A stretch of DNA of 64,000 nt from Eurosta solidaginis (lineage: Eukaryota > Arthropoda > Insecta > Diptera > Tephritidae). Within the stretch, counting starts at the first letter, position 1. The number at the start of each line of letters is the position of its first letter. The notes under the pieces are model-generated. The model did no database searches and was not told where the DNA came from. It saw nothing but the letters and a program-made list of their open reading frames with translations. Positions 1 to 12,123 of the stretch are shown here, in pieces. The translations under genes and the position numbers were made by a program. The stretch is taken from the NCBI RefSeq assembly GCF_040869045.1, contig NC_090322.1, positions 188,975,477-189,039,476 on the forward strand. The letters are read 5' to 3'.

Positions 1-27
1 GTAAGAAAAATCAAAAAAAAAAAAAAA

Positions 28-105
28 TGAGCGCGACGCAAGTTTAAAGAGAAGCTCGGCCTAAAATCTGTTATGAAGTTAACGCGACTTTATTTTATTT
101 ATGTA
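28..105 (+). repeat. SINE, 3' end fragment (copy 1)
   Basis: It carries the SINE body end (GCGACGCAA, GAAGCTCGGCCT) and the TTTATTTTATTTAT tail seen in the full copy at 60731. The tRNA-like head is absent. Confidence 0.7.
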
Positions 106-959
106 GTTATATATTGATAGTAGCAAATATGATATCTTTCGCTATTTAAGTAAATTTATAATACCCTTGCGTACAAGTACGCGCGGAGTATAAGAAGGAA
201 AGGAGGTGAAAAATAATGTGTTAAATTTCCAAAGTTAATAAAATCTGAACTACCACTTTTATGAGATATCTGTAAATACGTACATTCGATCGATATTAAA
301 GATTTGTTTTCAGAGAATATGTAAATTCAGGCATATATGCTAAAATTACAGCTTTTATCTGGTTTGCTGTTATCGAAAATTTCCGATAGAATTAATGCTT
401 CAATGACATTCGGTCAACATTTTTTTATGATAAGCCTTGTCCCATTTCATAAGTGTGGAAGATCCAAATTACGCAGCATAATTAAGGATTAATCGATGTG
501 GAAAAATTCTTGATGGCTCCAAGTAATTGAGAAACTCAAACAATTAATGCACATCTTCAACGAATGTGCCAATAAATTGATAATTTTACTCAGCCCATGT
601 TTGTTTTGTCCCATTTTTAGGTGCCACAATTGCCCTTTCTCGAAACATTTTATTTAATTTGATTGTATTTGTATAGTTAGATTGGAAATATATTAGCTCT
701 TAAAGCTTCAGATTATGTCATAAGTTCCCAAAGGTTTGAAGGAACTTTTAGAGTCTGGTAATTTAAATGAGAAGTGAGCTGTGCGTCCGCGATTCCTAGG
801 AAAGCAACTGCCACAGCGATTTCTTTCTTTGGTCTCACATCAGGTTTTATTAAATTTAACAGAAGTGTTTTTTACCGGTTCCCCCAGGTGCATCCAAAAA
901 TACCAACCATAATGATTATAAATGAAACCCAAATCGACAGTTAAACTTTAGGTGTTAAC
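106..959. other. No gene or repeat recognised
   Basis: AT-rich sequence without a long open frame or any repeat family I can match within the window. Confidence 0.5.
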
Positions 960-1680
960 ATAATCTAAGTTTGTACGGCAGCAGCGAAATTCCATTTTTG
1001 GAGAAGGTGCCACGCCTCTTTTTCCACAATTCCATATTTTACTGGTGCTATTAGAACTTAACATCATATAGCTCATTACCAGTTTTCAATATTCCACAAT
1101 TGCTACCTCCAGAGATACGCAATATGAATTTTCCCTTTGTATGGGAAGTGCTATGCTCCCTTCTTCCTCATACCACATTTCCAGAGTAATGCAGTATCAA
1201 AGACTTCATTTGTATGGAAGGTGCTACGCCCATTTTATGTATGGACATTTTTTTTTGCCTATGCCCATCCCTGGAAGGTTTTTAGTGGGTGTTTCAAATT
1301 TGATTGTGATCGGTCGATCCGTTTTGAACGCAATAATTTGAATTGTTGAACCATCTTGAAAATTTTTTCAAACAACAATGTATGTCATATATAATAATGT
1401 ATATGTAAATATCCTGTCAAATTTCAAGCTTATATGTAGGTGTTGAAAGGATAAATAAATGACGAAAATCTTCTTTTACGAAATATCAATTGTATGGGAA
1501 ATATGTGCTACAGTGGTCCGACCCAGTCGGTTCCAACAAATGATTAAGCGGACACCAAAACTCACCCGCTCACCAAATTCCATCAAGATATCTCAAAAAT
1601 TGAGGGAAAACTGGGAGCTTACACACAGACGGAAAAGACCATATTCGACTAGACCTAAAACTTATATGTATTTCCAATGG
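960..1680. repeat. Degraded dispersed repeat related to 14,900-15,070
   Basis: It contains GGTGCCACGCC-type phrases, then ATATGTGCTACAGTGGTCCG and, further on, CATCAAGATATCTCAAAA and an ACAGACGGA phrase. The GCTACAGNGGTCCGA block recurs at about 14,938-15,030. Similar phrases mark the right half of the HINE-like elements, so this is probably an old relative. No boundaries could be fixed. Confidence 0.5.
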
Positions 1681-1684
1681 TATA

Positions 1685-1828
1685 TGTGACCCGGTTTATG
1701 AAAAGGTGGCTTATAACTAAAAAAAATTACTACTACTAAGAAACTGGAGAAATGCATTATTTATCTTTAACATCTGTTTCTCTCAATTTCTTTTTTGAGT
1801 CATAAGCCACCTTTACAAAGACCGGGTA
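1685..1828. mobile_element. 144-bp MITE with ~33-bp terminal inverted repeats, copy 1
   Basis: The left end reads GTGACCCGG...AAAAGGTGGCTTATAACT and the right end is its inverted counterpart (AGTCATAAGCCACCTTT...ACCGGGT). The same arms and the same overall length occur at 45695-45838. There is no coding capacity. The right tip is eroded (GGGTATGG instead of GGGTCAC). Confidence 0.85.
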
Positions 1829-4800
1829 TGGTGTTATTCATAGAAAAAAATTTGTCGCATCCGTGGCTGTTCATCAGTTTATGACCAACACTTTTAAAAG
1901 ATATTTCAGAATCTACGAGCATGGGATCTTCGTTTGTCTCCACTCTCACATTCACAAGTATTTATAAAGTACATCCATTTCTTCAAAGCTCAAAACAACT
2001 TAAAAAAGAAGAGCGAAGTAATTTCAAGCCAATTTTTCTAATATCCTAGGATTGTACACCTGAAATAAAACCAAGTTCCATTTCTTTTCGCGTTCATACC
2101 ACAAGAATATGGCTACAAATATATAAAGATATAAAACGTAACAGACAATGTTACAACAACTCAAATTTCCTTGATTCCTTGATTATTTTTACTCAAGAAT
2201 CTTATTACAATAAATAATTTTTTATCTTCAAAATGTGATATTTTATTGCCGCCATCATCCATCACATACATAAAATATAATTTAAACCATTATTTATATT
2301 TACTGGATTTCCTAAATGGCCTCACTGTTGGTGGCGCAACACATTCAACTTTGACTGGCTATTATCCATCGCAGGCACCAGGAGCTTTTACTTTGCCATT
2401 ATTATTATTTGGTAGTATTTGCTATTGTTTTGTAGAATATATAAGTAGAATTCAAGTGGCTGCTAACCTACATAAGAAGCCAATCTGGGAAAATACTAAA
2501 AGTTGCATACGTGCACCGCATAGGGTTGTTTTTTAGAGTGCACCACATTTGCAAAATTCAAAATCTAAAAAGATTTCTACATGAATAGTTTAAAAGCGAG
2601 AAAATGAGAAAAGTAGAATAGGTAAGAAATGCAAGCAGTGAGGCAGACAACTCAAGCTATCAAAATTATACTTTAGTTGCACTGAGGCTTGTTTCATATG
2701 TTGAACAATGCCGGTAAGGAAAAAAATTTGTTTTATTTGCGAAGCCCAATAGGGAAAATAAGTGGTTCTCACTAAGTGGGCTTCTGGTGTATATAAAGCC
2801 ACTACTAGGACGTTTTAAATTAGAATTACATGAAATTACTCGTAAATGTAGCATAGGGATGATTATTTAAATAATTATTTGAAGTTATGTCACTGCGATG
2901 ACATTTCGTCGCAGCTTCTTTTCACGATAAGAGAAAAAATAGTAGTTTTAATTCTGTGGAATATTTTTTTTCAAGCCTGTTCTGAATTCAGACTCGATTT
3001 TGAAATAAAGCCCTACTGATCCCGAGTCGATTTCCAGGTAGTATTCTCAATTCCGATTTGTTCTAATCGATATCGAATTGTTTTGCTCTAGTATGTGACG
3101 GAGTGGCTTAGTTGCTAGCACCTACGATTTTACGCGACATAAGAAGGCTAAGAACTGCCAATGTTGATTTTGAACGAATCCTTTCCAATACTGATCTGTT
3201 CAGGTAATTATGTGGCGGTAGGCTGGATAGTGATAGCTGCGAAAAGTCAATAAATTGAGGAAGCTGCAGGGAATCACATGCGAAAATTCGAAGAGTGGTG
3301 AAAGGTACGAAGTAGTGGTATGTAATAAAATATGTAATAAAATATGAATGAATAATAACACATGTGGTTGGGGCAAACCCTCTGGGCAGTGGATATCAGC
3401 AAAAAGGGGTATTAATAGTCTCATGCACACGATATTGCAGCACAAACAGAGTGAAGCGCTTCCATTCTTCACTTCGGCGCGTTGTCACAATTAATTTAAA
3501 TTTATAGATAGGTACCTCGAAAGTATTAATTTAAGTGGCCAAGCGGTGGACGTAGACGTTACTAGGAAAGTGTAGTTGGTGTACAAACAGCTCATCGATG
3601 TTTCGGGTTCTAAAAATAAATATAAAGCACACTAAGGTAGCGTCTAGCCAGTTCCCTTTAAGTCTTCAGGAGATACGGCACTATGGATTAATGAGCTGGT
3701 CGCCCGATTTTACTTTCTACGCAAAATCGGAAGGCAAGTTTACAGTGAATTATGAAAATAAATTGCTGCGACTATCTGTCCTGAAGATAGCTATTTAATG
3801 CACTCCTCCAACCACGTTTTGCAAAGAAGCTGAGGCATGCGCCTTTCCATCTCCTCGCCGCCGTATTTGAGTAAACAAACACACTTGAGATAAATAAGCG
3901 CTGTAACCTTCAGCGATTAAAATCCCTCAATTAAATTTTAGACTGGGTAAATGATTCATAGCTGTGCACAGCTATAAACTTAAACTTCGATTTCTACCTT
4001 AGAATATCAAACACAAATATAAGATCACAAGAGGCCTTTGGTCAAGTTGCAATAAATTTGAACGAGTGGCAGTTTTGGTGTCCTTGAATATAAAGCTTAA
4101 CTTTTCATACCAACACTTCAACTCTCCACCATCTGTCCTTAAACAGTTTTATTTTACCCCGGAAGTTAAAATGCCTAGTAAATCTTTAGCAACATGTTGC
4201 ATCAAGACCTAGAAACTACCTGATGCATTCGATGAAAATGTGAAAAAGTGGTTAACGGTAAAATGATTGAGTTTCAAAGTGTTGGTAAGGGATGTTACTT
4301 ATATTATAATAGCCAAAACCTTACCACTTCTAGATACTGCCCACATGGCCGATGGACACCCTGTGACCAGTTTAGCTTTTAAAAGCTAATTAAAAGTAAA
4401 CTAAACCAGCTGCATTTTTAGTTAGTTCAGAAAAATAGTATCGTTAATTTGTTGCTATTTCACATGGTAATTAAATTATCCATTGAAGATCTTATGGCTT
4501 TCTGCACCAAATATTTTGTGACTAATCTTTTTAAGCCCTCCCGGAGTGCAGATCCGAAACGAAAAGGAAGGCTCTAGTAAAATTTTATAGCTAAAGTATC
4601 TGGCGTATAAAATGGCAATATTATTAGCTTTAATTCATGTCTCAACTCTTGGGGCGCTCGCCAAAATATCTAAAGAAATGTTTCTTGGCTCTAAAGTACC
4701 TCATAGCTTGTGTGTAGTATTTTTTCTTTGCAAGTGTAGTCAGCCATAGCAATGGGTCATAAAAACGATTAAGATGGAGTAAGACTTAAATACATCTTAC

Positions 4801-5540
4801 AGTAACATACTTCAATTTAAGACCGTCAGCCCCATCTATCATGGAATTCTGTATACGCGCATTTAACTGCCCCGTTTGACTGTTTGCGCATCAAAAAATT
4901 TCAATTTTATTTCTTCCCTAAAATTGCTATTTTTATAGCTCATTAATTTTTGATTTATTCGCGTCGCGGTTGAACGCGCAATTTCTTTAGACTATTTTGG
5001 AGAATTATTTTATTTCGCTGCCTTTGCTTTAAAATAATTTCTATGCACTTCTGCGTACATGTGCGGACGTTTATGCATTGTAACTGTAAGTGTGCGATTG
5101 TCTGAAACAGCTAGCGAAGGATAATAGTGCTCCATGATTAAGCCGCTCACAGCCATGTACGTATATACAGTCTTCTATAAATTTCAATACGAATACTAAA
5201 ATGCGCCTAAAGTTATACTTCACTGCCTGTTAAATAATGCGCTACGTGGTTGCCAATTTGAGTAAAAATTCGAGGAATTATTTTCGTAAAATTTTTTTGC
5301 TTAGTGCCTTTACTTCAGGGTTCGTCTCTCTACAAGAGATTTTGAGATTTCCACATGGGTTGCATTGAACTAGCGCGAGTAAAAAAATAACAATTTTGAA
5401 ACAAAATATTTTCTGAAAAGTGACATCTCGAAGATGAAGTTTTTTCCACAGTCTTATTTCATAACAATGTATCTTTTGGCCATGTCTACATAATCCTGAA
5501 CTCCTGAAACTTTGGTTCACTAGGTGATATTGGTACTTTA
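1829..5540. other. No gene recognised
   Basis: The stretch holds only short frames. A 96-codon frame at 2246-2536 (+) has a hydrophobic stretch but no recognisable domain or splice context. There is a very short (AATAAAATATG)n-like run near 3320-3350. I see no repeat family shared with the rest of the window. Confidence 0.45.
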
Positions 5541-5876
5541 GTAATAAATAAATAAATAAATAAATAAATGTAAGGCGCGATAACCTCCGAAGAGATCTAA
5601 GGCCGAGCTTCTCTTCCAATTTGCGTCGTGCTCCTCCTACAAATTGGCCGGACGGGACCTACATGTTTTATGCCGACTCCCAACGGCATCCGCCAGGCAG
5701 ATGAGATTTCACTGAAAGCTTTTCTTGGCAGAAATACACCCCGAGCGCTTGCCAAACACTGCCAAGGGGCAACCCCGATTAGAATAATTTTCTTCTAATA
5801 AAAAAACCTTATTTCTAAAATTTTGAGGTTGCTTTTTTCAGGGTGTGAACCCAGAGCATACGGTGTGGTAGCAGCG
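5541..5876 (-). repeat. tRNA-derived SINE, copy 2
   Basis: Read on the minus strand it has a B-box-like GGGTTCACACCC, the conserved body, GGCCGAGCTTCTCTTCC (as seen on plus), and an (ATTT)n tail of about seven units at 5541-5570. The head is cut within the A-box side. Confidence 0.85.
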
Positions 5877-5997
5877 TTTTATATTCATCTTTGATTTTGA
5901 TCATTTTAGCAAATTTTTTCAGAAAGCTTCATAAAAATCCCAATAAAAAAATAAAAGAAAAACACTTTAAACACCGATTTATCTCCGATAAAGTTTC

Positions 5998-6255
5998 AGA
6001 CGAGCTTCTCTTCCGATTTGCGCCATGCTCCTTTTAAAGTTTTCCTAGAAATGAGCAGGACGGGACCTGTTTGTTTTATAAGGCAGCTGCAGGGCTAATG
6101 AATTTTTCCTGATAAGTTTAACAAGGCAGAAATACACTCGGAGTGTTTGCCCAACCACCTCCGAGGGGCGATCCCGTTAATAAAATTATTTTCTAATTAA
6201 AAAAGGTGTTTTCTAAACTCTTGATATAGCGTTGACTTACACCCAGGACCATTGG
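5998..6255 (-). repeat. tRNA-derived SINE, diverged copy 3
   Basis: It matches the body landmarks GACGAGCTTCTCTTCC, GGACGGGACCT, GCAGAAATACACTCGGAGTG and GAGGGGCGATCCC, ending in a worn tRNA-like head. It lies 120 bp beyond copy 2 in the same orientation and is clearly more diverged, so the two are separate insertions of different age. Confidence 0.75.
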
Positions 6256-7452
6256 CACCTTGGCAGTCACATCTTTGTTAACCGATATGAATTCGAAATT
6301 CGAAAAGAATAAAGTCAAAGAAATAATTCACTTAGAATAAAGTCACTCAGAAATCCAACAGTAGCATTCGAGGGAGGAGTTTACTGATGACTGTAGTAAG
6401 TTCCCCTATGTTAACGGCGTGTAACAAGTACCAACGAAGTTTTCTTATTGACTCCGAAAGATATAAGGATAACCCAACTTAGTTGAGGGAGATTGATTGA
6501 GAAAATGATCTCCCTTCGTTACCCCAATTGATATCAGCTGAAAACGTGAGCTGACGATTTCCAGACTTAGTTTCTCTCAGGGGGGTTAGAAATAAAAGGC
6601 AATGATTAATATTAAAAATTACACTAGTATTTTAGTATTTTAGTTCAAAGGAATGTGCAATAGAAAAATGAGAAGTAGAGTTTAAAAAGCAAACATTCAA
6701 TTGCTACAGTTTTACCTTTTAATATATTCGGGGACTCTGCGTTCTGGCGGTGATGATCGCTGCAGTGACCTTTTTTATGGTTTTGAAAACTTGTTGTTTA
6801 AAGGAAGAACTTACGAGCGTGCATATACTGCTGCGGCTTTAATCCAAGTGACCAAGTCCCATTCCACGCGTTCCGTTTACCCCCAAAGCTAACAGGCCTT
6901 TGGCGGGGTAACTTAACGAAACGTCACTTTTTCTTTTAGAATAACGGCCGTTACAAACAAGCGGTTTTGTATTAGATTGCATTAGGCTGGCCGGCCCTTA
7001 AATTTTCTTTGGGGTTAGCCTGCTAGGCTAAACATCAGCTGTAGCAATGAATTGATGTAAAATTTCCTATGCGATTAAGAGCTAATTATTGCTGATGATG
7101 ATACGACTACAGAACATTCAGCAGGAATGCCTGTTTAGTTAAGCGGGAATATAACTTCCCTATTTGATATCCACTTTAAAACAAAAAAGTACGTAAGATC
7201 GTCACTACTCAAGGTGTAAAATAATCGGAAAAGAGTAGATTTGTAATAATTGTCGGTAAATAAGATCTCTAACGTCAGTTACTAATAACGCGAGCTTGAA
7301 TCGAGCTCAAGTCCTAACAATAATTATTTTATCATTATTATTGTTATGATATATTTTTTTCTTAATTGAAAAAACTTTAAATTAGAATAGAAGATAGAAA
7401 AAATTCGATTCAAACTCGCGATCTTACAAATAAGTAGGCCGATATAACAACA
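6256..7452. other. No gene; one inverted repeat at 7289-7420
   Basis: CGCGAGCTTGAATC (7289-7302) is mirrored by GATTCAAACTCGCG (7407-7420) with one mismatch around a very AT-rich 104-bp interior. It may be a small MITE or foldback. Nothing else is recognisable. Confidence 0.4.
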
Positions 7453-9078
7453 AAAAGTAAGGAAGGCTAAGTTCGGGTGTAACCGAACATTACATACTCA
7501 GTTGAGAGCTATGGTGGCAACATAAGGGAAAATAACCATGTAGGAAAATGAACCGAGGGTAACCCTGGAATATTTTTATTTTGTATGACATGTATATCAA
7601 ATGAAAGGTGTTAATGAGGGTTTTAAAAGGGAGTGGTGGTAGTTGAATAGGTGGTCGTTTTTTCGAGATCTCGGCATAAAGGTGGACCAGGGGTGACACT
7701 AGAATGCGTTTGTACAATATGGGTATCAAACGAAAGGTGTTAATGAGAATTTTAAAAGGGCGTGGGGCTTAGTTCTATAGGTGGACGCCTTTTCGAGATC
7801 TCGGCATAAAGGTGGACCAGGGGTGACACTAGAATGCGTTTGTACAATATGGGTATCAAACGAAAGGTGTTAATGAGAATTTTAAAAGGGCGTGGAGCTT
7901 AGTTCTATAGGTGGACGACTTTTCGAGATATCGGCATAAAGGTGGACCAGGGGTGACACTAGAATGCGTTTGTACGATATGGGTATCAAATTAAAGGTAT
8001 TAGTGAGGGTTTTAAAAGGGAGTGGTTGTAGTTGTATAGATGGTCGCCTTTTCGAGATATCGGCTTAAAGGTGGACCAGGGGTGACTCTAGAATGTGTTT
8101 GTACGATATGGGTATCAAATTAAAGGTATTAATGAGGGTTTTAAAAGGGAGTGGTGGTAGTTGTATATGTGAAGGCGTTTTCCAGATATTGACCAAAATG
8201 TGGACCAGGGTGACCCAGAACATCATCTGTTGGATACCGCTAATTTATTTATATATATAATACCACGAACAGTATTCCTGCCAAGATTTCAAGGGTTTTT
8301 ATTTCGCCCTGCAGAACTGTCTCATTTCATTGTGCTTAATATGGTAGGTGTCACACCCATTTTATAAAGTTTTTTTCAAAAGTTATATTTGTTTCATCCC
8401 TTTTTTCGTATTTGGTATAGAATTATGGCATTTTTTTCTTTTTTGGTAATTTTCGATATCGAAAAAGTGGGCGTGGTCATAGTCGGATTTCGGCCATTTT
8501 TTATACCAATACAAAGTGAGTTCAGATAAGTAAGTGAACTGAATTTAGTAAAGATTATCGATTTTTGCTCAAGTTATCGTGTTAACGGCCGAGCGGAAGG
8601 ACTGTGTATAAAAACTGGGCGTGGCTTCAACCGATTTCGCCCTTTTTCACAGGAATTAGTTACCGCCCCAGAAACTAAGCCCCTACCAAATTTCACATGG
8701 ATTGGTAAATCGTTGTTCGACTTATGGCATTAAAAGTATCCTAAACAAATAAAATGATAAAGGGCGGAGCCACGCCCATTTTTAAATTTTCCTTTATTTT
8801 TGCATTTTGTTGCACCATATCATTACTGGAGTTGAATGTTGACATAAAAAAAAAAAATAAAAAAAACACATACCAAATTTCATCAAGATACCTCAAAATT
8901 TACTCAAGTTATCGTGTTAACGGACGGACGGACATGGCTCAATCAAATTTTTTATCGATCCTGATGATTTTGATATATGGAAGTCTATATCTATCTCGAT
9001 TCCTTTATACCTGTACAACCAGCCGTTATCCAATCAAAGTTAATATACTCTGTGAGCTTTGCTCAACTGAGTATAAAA
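7453..9078 (-). mobile_element. HINE/Helentron-like element A with central ~130-bp tandem repeats
   Basis: On the plus strand it opens with AAGTAAGGAAGGCTAAG and the hairpin GTTCGGGTGTAACCGAAC, then TACTCAGTTGAGAGCT; it closes with AGCTTTGCTCAACTGAGTA and TAAAAA. These are subterminal inverted repeats with a hairpin outside one of them, which places the 3' end on the left (minus orientation). Central repeats with a 130-bp period occupy about 7,570-8,210. It is non-coding. It lacks about 380 bp that copy C has between GTTGACATA and the ACCAAATTTCATCAAG block. Confidence 0.75.
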
Positions 9079-9165
9079 ATTGTCAGTCACTAATGTTTAG
9101 CCATTATAAAAGAACAAGAGAAATATTTTTAATTATTTTGAAATTTGCTCTCGAGTAGAGGGAAT

Positions 9166-9278
9166 ATGTGAAAAAAACACCTGCGTTTTTAAGGCAAAGT
9201 TGGCAAAGCTTTGCAACGACAATGAGTTTAACCTAAAGAATTGAGGTTAGCTGAGAAAACAGCTGTGTTTTTTCACAT
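9166..9278. repeat. 113-bp foldback repeat
   Basis: ATGTGAAAAAAACAC at the left is mirrored by GTGTTTTTTCACAT at the right. Inside is a near-perfect palindrome at 9199-9217 (centre CAAAGCTTTG). It has no coding capacity, and no second copy was found in the window. Confidence 0.5.
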
Positions 9279-10687
9279 GAATCCTAAAAAAACGCTTAAC
9301 GAAAATTAGGCACAGTAGTAGTGTACCGCGAAACAGTAGAGAGATAAACCTTTTCGGTCATAGTGTATAACGCATATCAAAATTAGAAGTACTGATTAGT
9401 GGAGACACACTTTTTGTTGCTAATTTAATTAATGAGCAACAGTTTCTTTCATAGGTGTAGATAACTTGCGCACTTAGCTGTCTATATAAAGTTTAAGTGT
9501 ATATGAATTTGCATGTAAAAAAACAGAACTAAACCTATATGTTTTCTTTAGTGTTGGCTCTTTTTCTACAAAAGTTTGGCACCAATAAAGACAAGTGGTG
9601 TGGCATTCCTGACACACATGTTAATCTCTGTATGCTATCTTTGTATGTCAGTTGGCTTACATTTAACGTTTGCAAGCTCTCGAAAATTTATGTGGATTTC
9701 ATCAACTGATAATATTTTTGCAAATTATTTTTCGTGAAATACTTTAGGGAGGAATTCGTAATCACACAAAAAATCTGCACCCTTACATATGTACATACAT
9801 ATACCGCCTGTCCATCCATTATTTGAAAATAGCATGTCTTTCTTTCTTCGCCTTTCTGAGTAATTACGTTAAAGACAGTCGGCATTACGAAGTGATTTAT
9901 TGGTCTTAGTGGAGATTGTATAAATCGTAATCACCGCCTTGTTCCTAGTACTTATTGATTTTTATTTAGCAATTTTGCTAAGAAAGGGAAACATTGGTTA
10001 TTGCATCTTTTGTAATTTGGTTCATTTTCACATTTCACAATTTCACAATTTGCATTTCATGACATTCAAATTTCCCTATTAGCATAAATGCCATCAATTT
10101 CATACCCAATTGCCTTTTGACCATAAATTTTATTACAAACCGCCTATCGTCTGCTGAAAATTTGAATAAAGTTATTTGCTTGCGTTTAATTATGATAACG
10201 AATATTTTATAATACTCTAGGAAACCATTGAAGGTACAAAGACAAAAATGTTTAGTTGGCGCTGAGTTGTCCAGACGATTTAGGCTGAATTCAATAATGA
10301 TTGCTGACCATTCGTTTCTTGCATCAGCTGACGTTATTAATAAATAACAAAGCAGACTTTCAAATTCTTTCCCAATTAGTATACATAGTTTAGTGGGTGC
10401 CTTTTCATACATCTGTCGTAATTTTTAGGCAGGGGTGGATCCAAAAAGACATTTTGTGGGGGAACATAACGATTTTTTCGGGAGCCATCATGAACATAAT
10501 CGGGGGTAGCGCCTAGCGATTTTTTTTAAATGTTATTTTTAAGTCAACTGAAGAAATCGGTAGGCTCAACTGAAAAAAGTTCAAGTTAGCATAATTTATC
10601 CATTCATTGGTCTATCCGTCAACCTATTTCTCAAAGAGTCATCATCAAATTTTTTTTGCTATAACTTTTATTTAAAACTAGTAAAGG
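9279..10687. other. No gene recognised
   Basis: AT-rich sequence with only short frames. The 125-codon minus frame at 10035-10412 has no recognisable domain. Confidence 0.4.
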
Positions 10688-12123
10688 TGTCTAAGTTCGG
10701 GTGTTACCGAATATTATATATTCAGCGTGAGCTTCAATTGTACATTTCGTTTCAGATAAATTACACTTCTACACGTGGCACTGCCCGTTTAAAAAAAAAT
10801 GTCTCCACATTTCGTCATATAATAAAACTTGATAAGTGATATATCATTGATTCAAAACCATTTTTTGCTAAGTTATAGTTTATTATTCTAGTCTATGACC
10901 CTTTTAAACTTGTTTTGTATCTAAGCTGTCGTGGCCTTTATCCGATTCCATCCATTTTTACTAGGAATGCTTTCTGCTATGAGGAAAATATGTGTACACA
11001 ATTTCATTACGATATGTTAATTTTTCTTCGAGTTATGGCTCCCGAAACATAGAAAATTTCTTAGTCATAAAAGGGGCGGTGCCAGACCCATTTTCAAAAA
11101 TTTTAGTGTTTTCCAATTTAATGTTATAATTCAATTTAGAAAATAAAATTCTGTTGATACAAAACTCTTTTTCGTTAAGATATAGCTTATTATTTTCGTC
11201 TACCACCCTTTTAAAAATCTTTTATATAAAAGTGGGCGTGGTCTTTAACCGATCTCGTCCATTTTTTCTAGAAATATTTCCTGCTATAGGAAAAATGTGT
11301 GTACCCAATTTTATTACGATCCATTAACTTTTCTTCGAGTTATGGCTCTCGAAACATAGAAAATTGCTTAGACATAAAAGGGACGGTTCCACGCCAATTT
11401 TTTGAAATTTCAAGTTGTTCCTATTTATTGTTAGATATCCATTTGGAAATGAAATACAATTGATACAAAGCTCGTTTTTGCAAAGATATAGCTTGTTTTA
11501 TTCATCCACGACCCTTTTAAAAATCTTGTATATAAAAGTGGGTGTCATCATTAAGCGAATTTTTCTTCAAAGCATTCCTTATAGTAAAGACAACCTCTCC
11601 GCCGAATTTTACTACGGTAGGTTTAACGGTTTTTGATTTATGATTAATAATACTTGTAAAATTAATTTTATCACAAGTGGGCGGTGCCACGCCCATTTTG
11701 AAAAATGTATTCAAATTTTTATCGATAGTCTCAGTATCAGTCCACACATCAAATTTGAACATTCTAGGTGTATTATTTACTAAATAATCAGGTTTTTTGT
11801 TTTTCCAAAATGTTATATATATAAAAAGTGGGCGTGGTTATCATCCGATTTCGCAAATTTTCAATACCAATCTATTCTGGGTCCAGGTAAGCTCGTGTAC
11901 CAAATTTGGTGAATATATCTCAATATTTACTCAAGTTATCGTGTTAGGGGACAGACGGACGGACGGACCGATAGAGGGACATGGTTTAGTCACATTTTTT
12001 TTCGATAATGATGATTTTGATATATGGAAGTCTACATCTATATCGATTCCTTTATACCTGTACAGCCAACCGTTATAGAATCAAATTTAATATAATCTGT
12101 GTGCAAAGCACGCTGAGTATAAA
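10688..12123 (-). mobile_element. HINE/Helentron-like element B, second subfamily
   Basis: It starts CTAAGTTCGGGTGTTACCGAA then TTCAGCGTGAGCTT, and ends AAGCACGCTGAGTATAAA, so the arm sequence differs from A, C and D. Instead of 130-bp units it has three diverged units about 306 bp apart, marked by ATATAGCTTATTATT...CCCTTTTAAAAATC near 10,870, 11,180 and 11,480. The right part shares the ACTCAAGTTATCGTGTTA ... TATATGGAAGTCTA block with the other copies. Confidence 0.7.

Noticed and set aside
2246..2536. 96-codon plus frame with a hydrophobic stretch
   Set aside because: No recognisable motif, splice context or repeat match; length is within chance for this window.
10035..10412. 125-codon minus frame as a gene
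   Set aside because: No domain, no partner exon and no match elsewhere; composition looks like the surrounding intergenic DNA.
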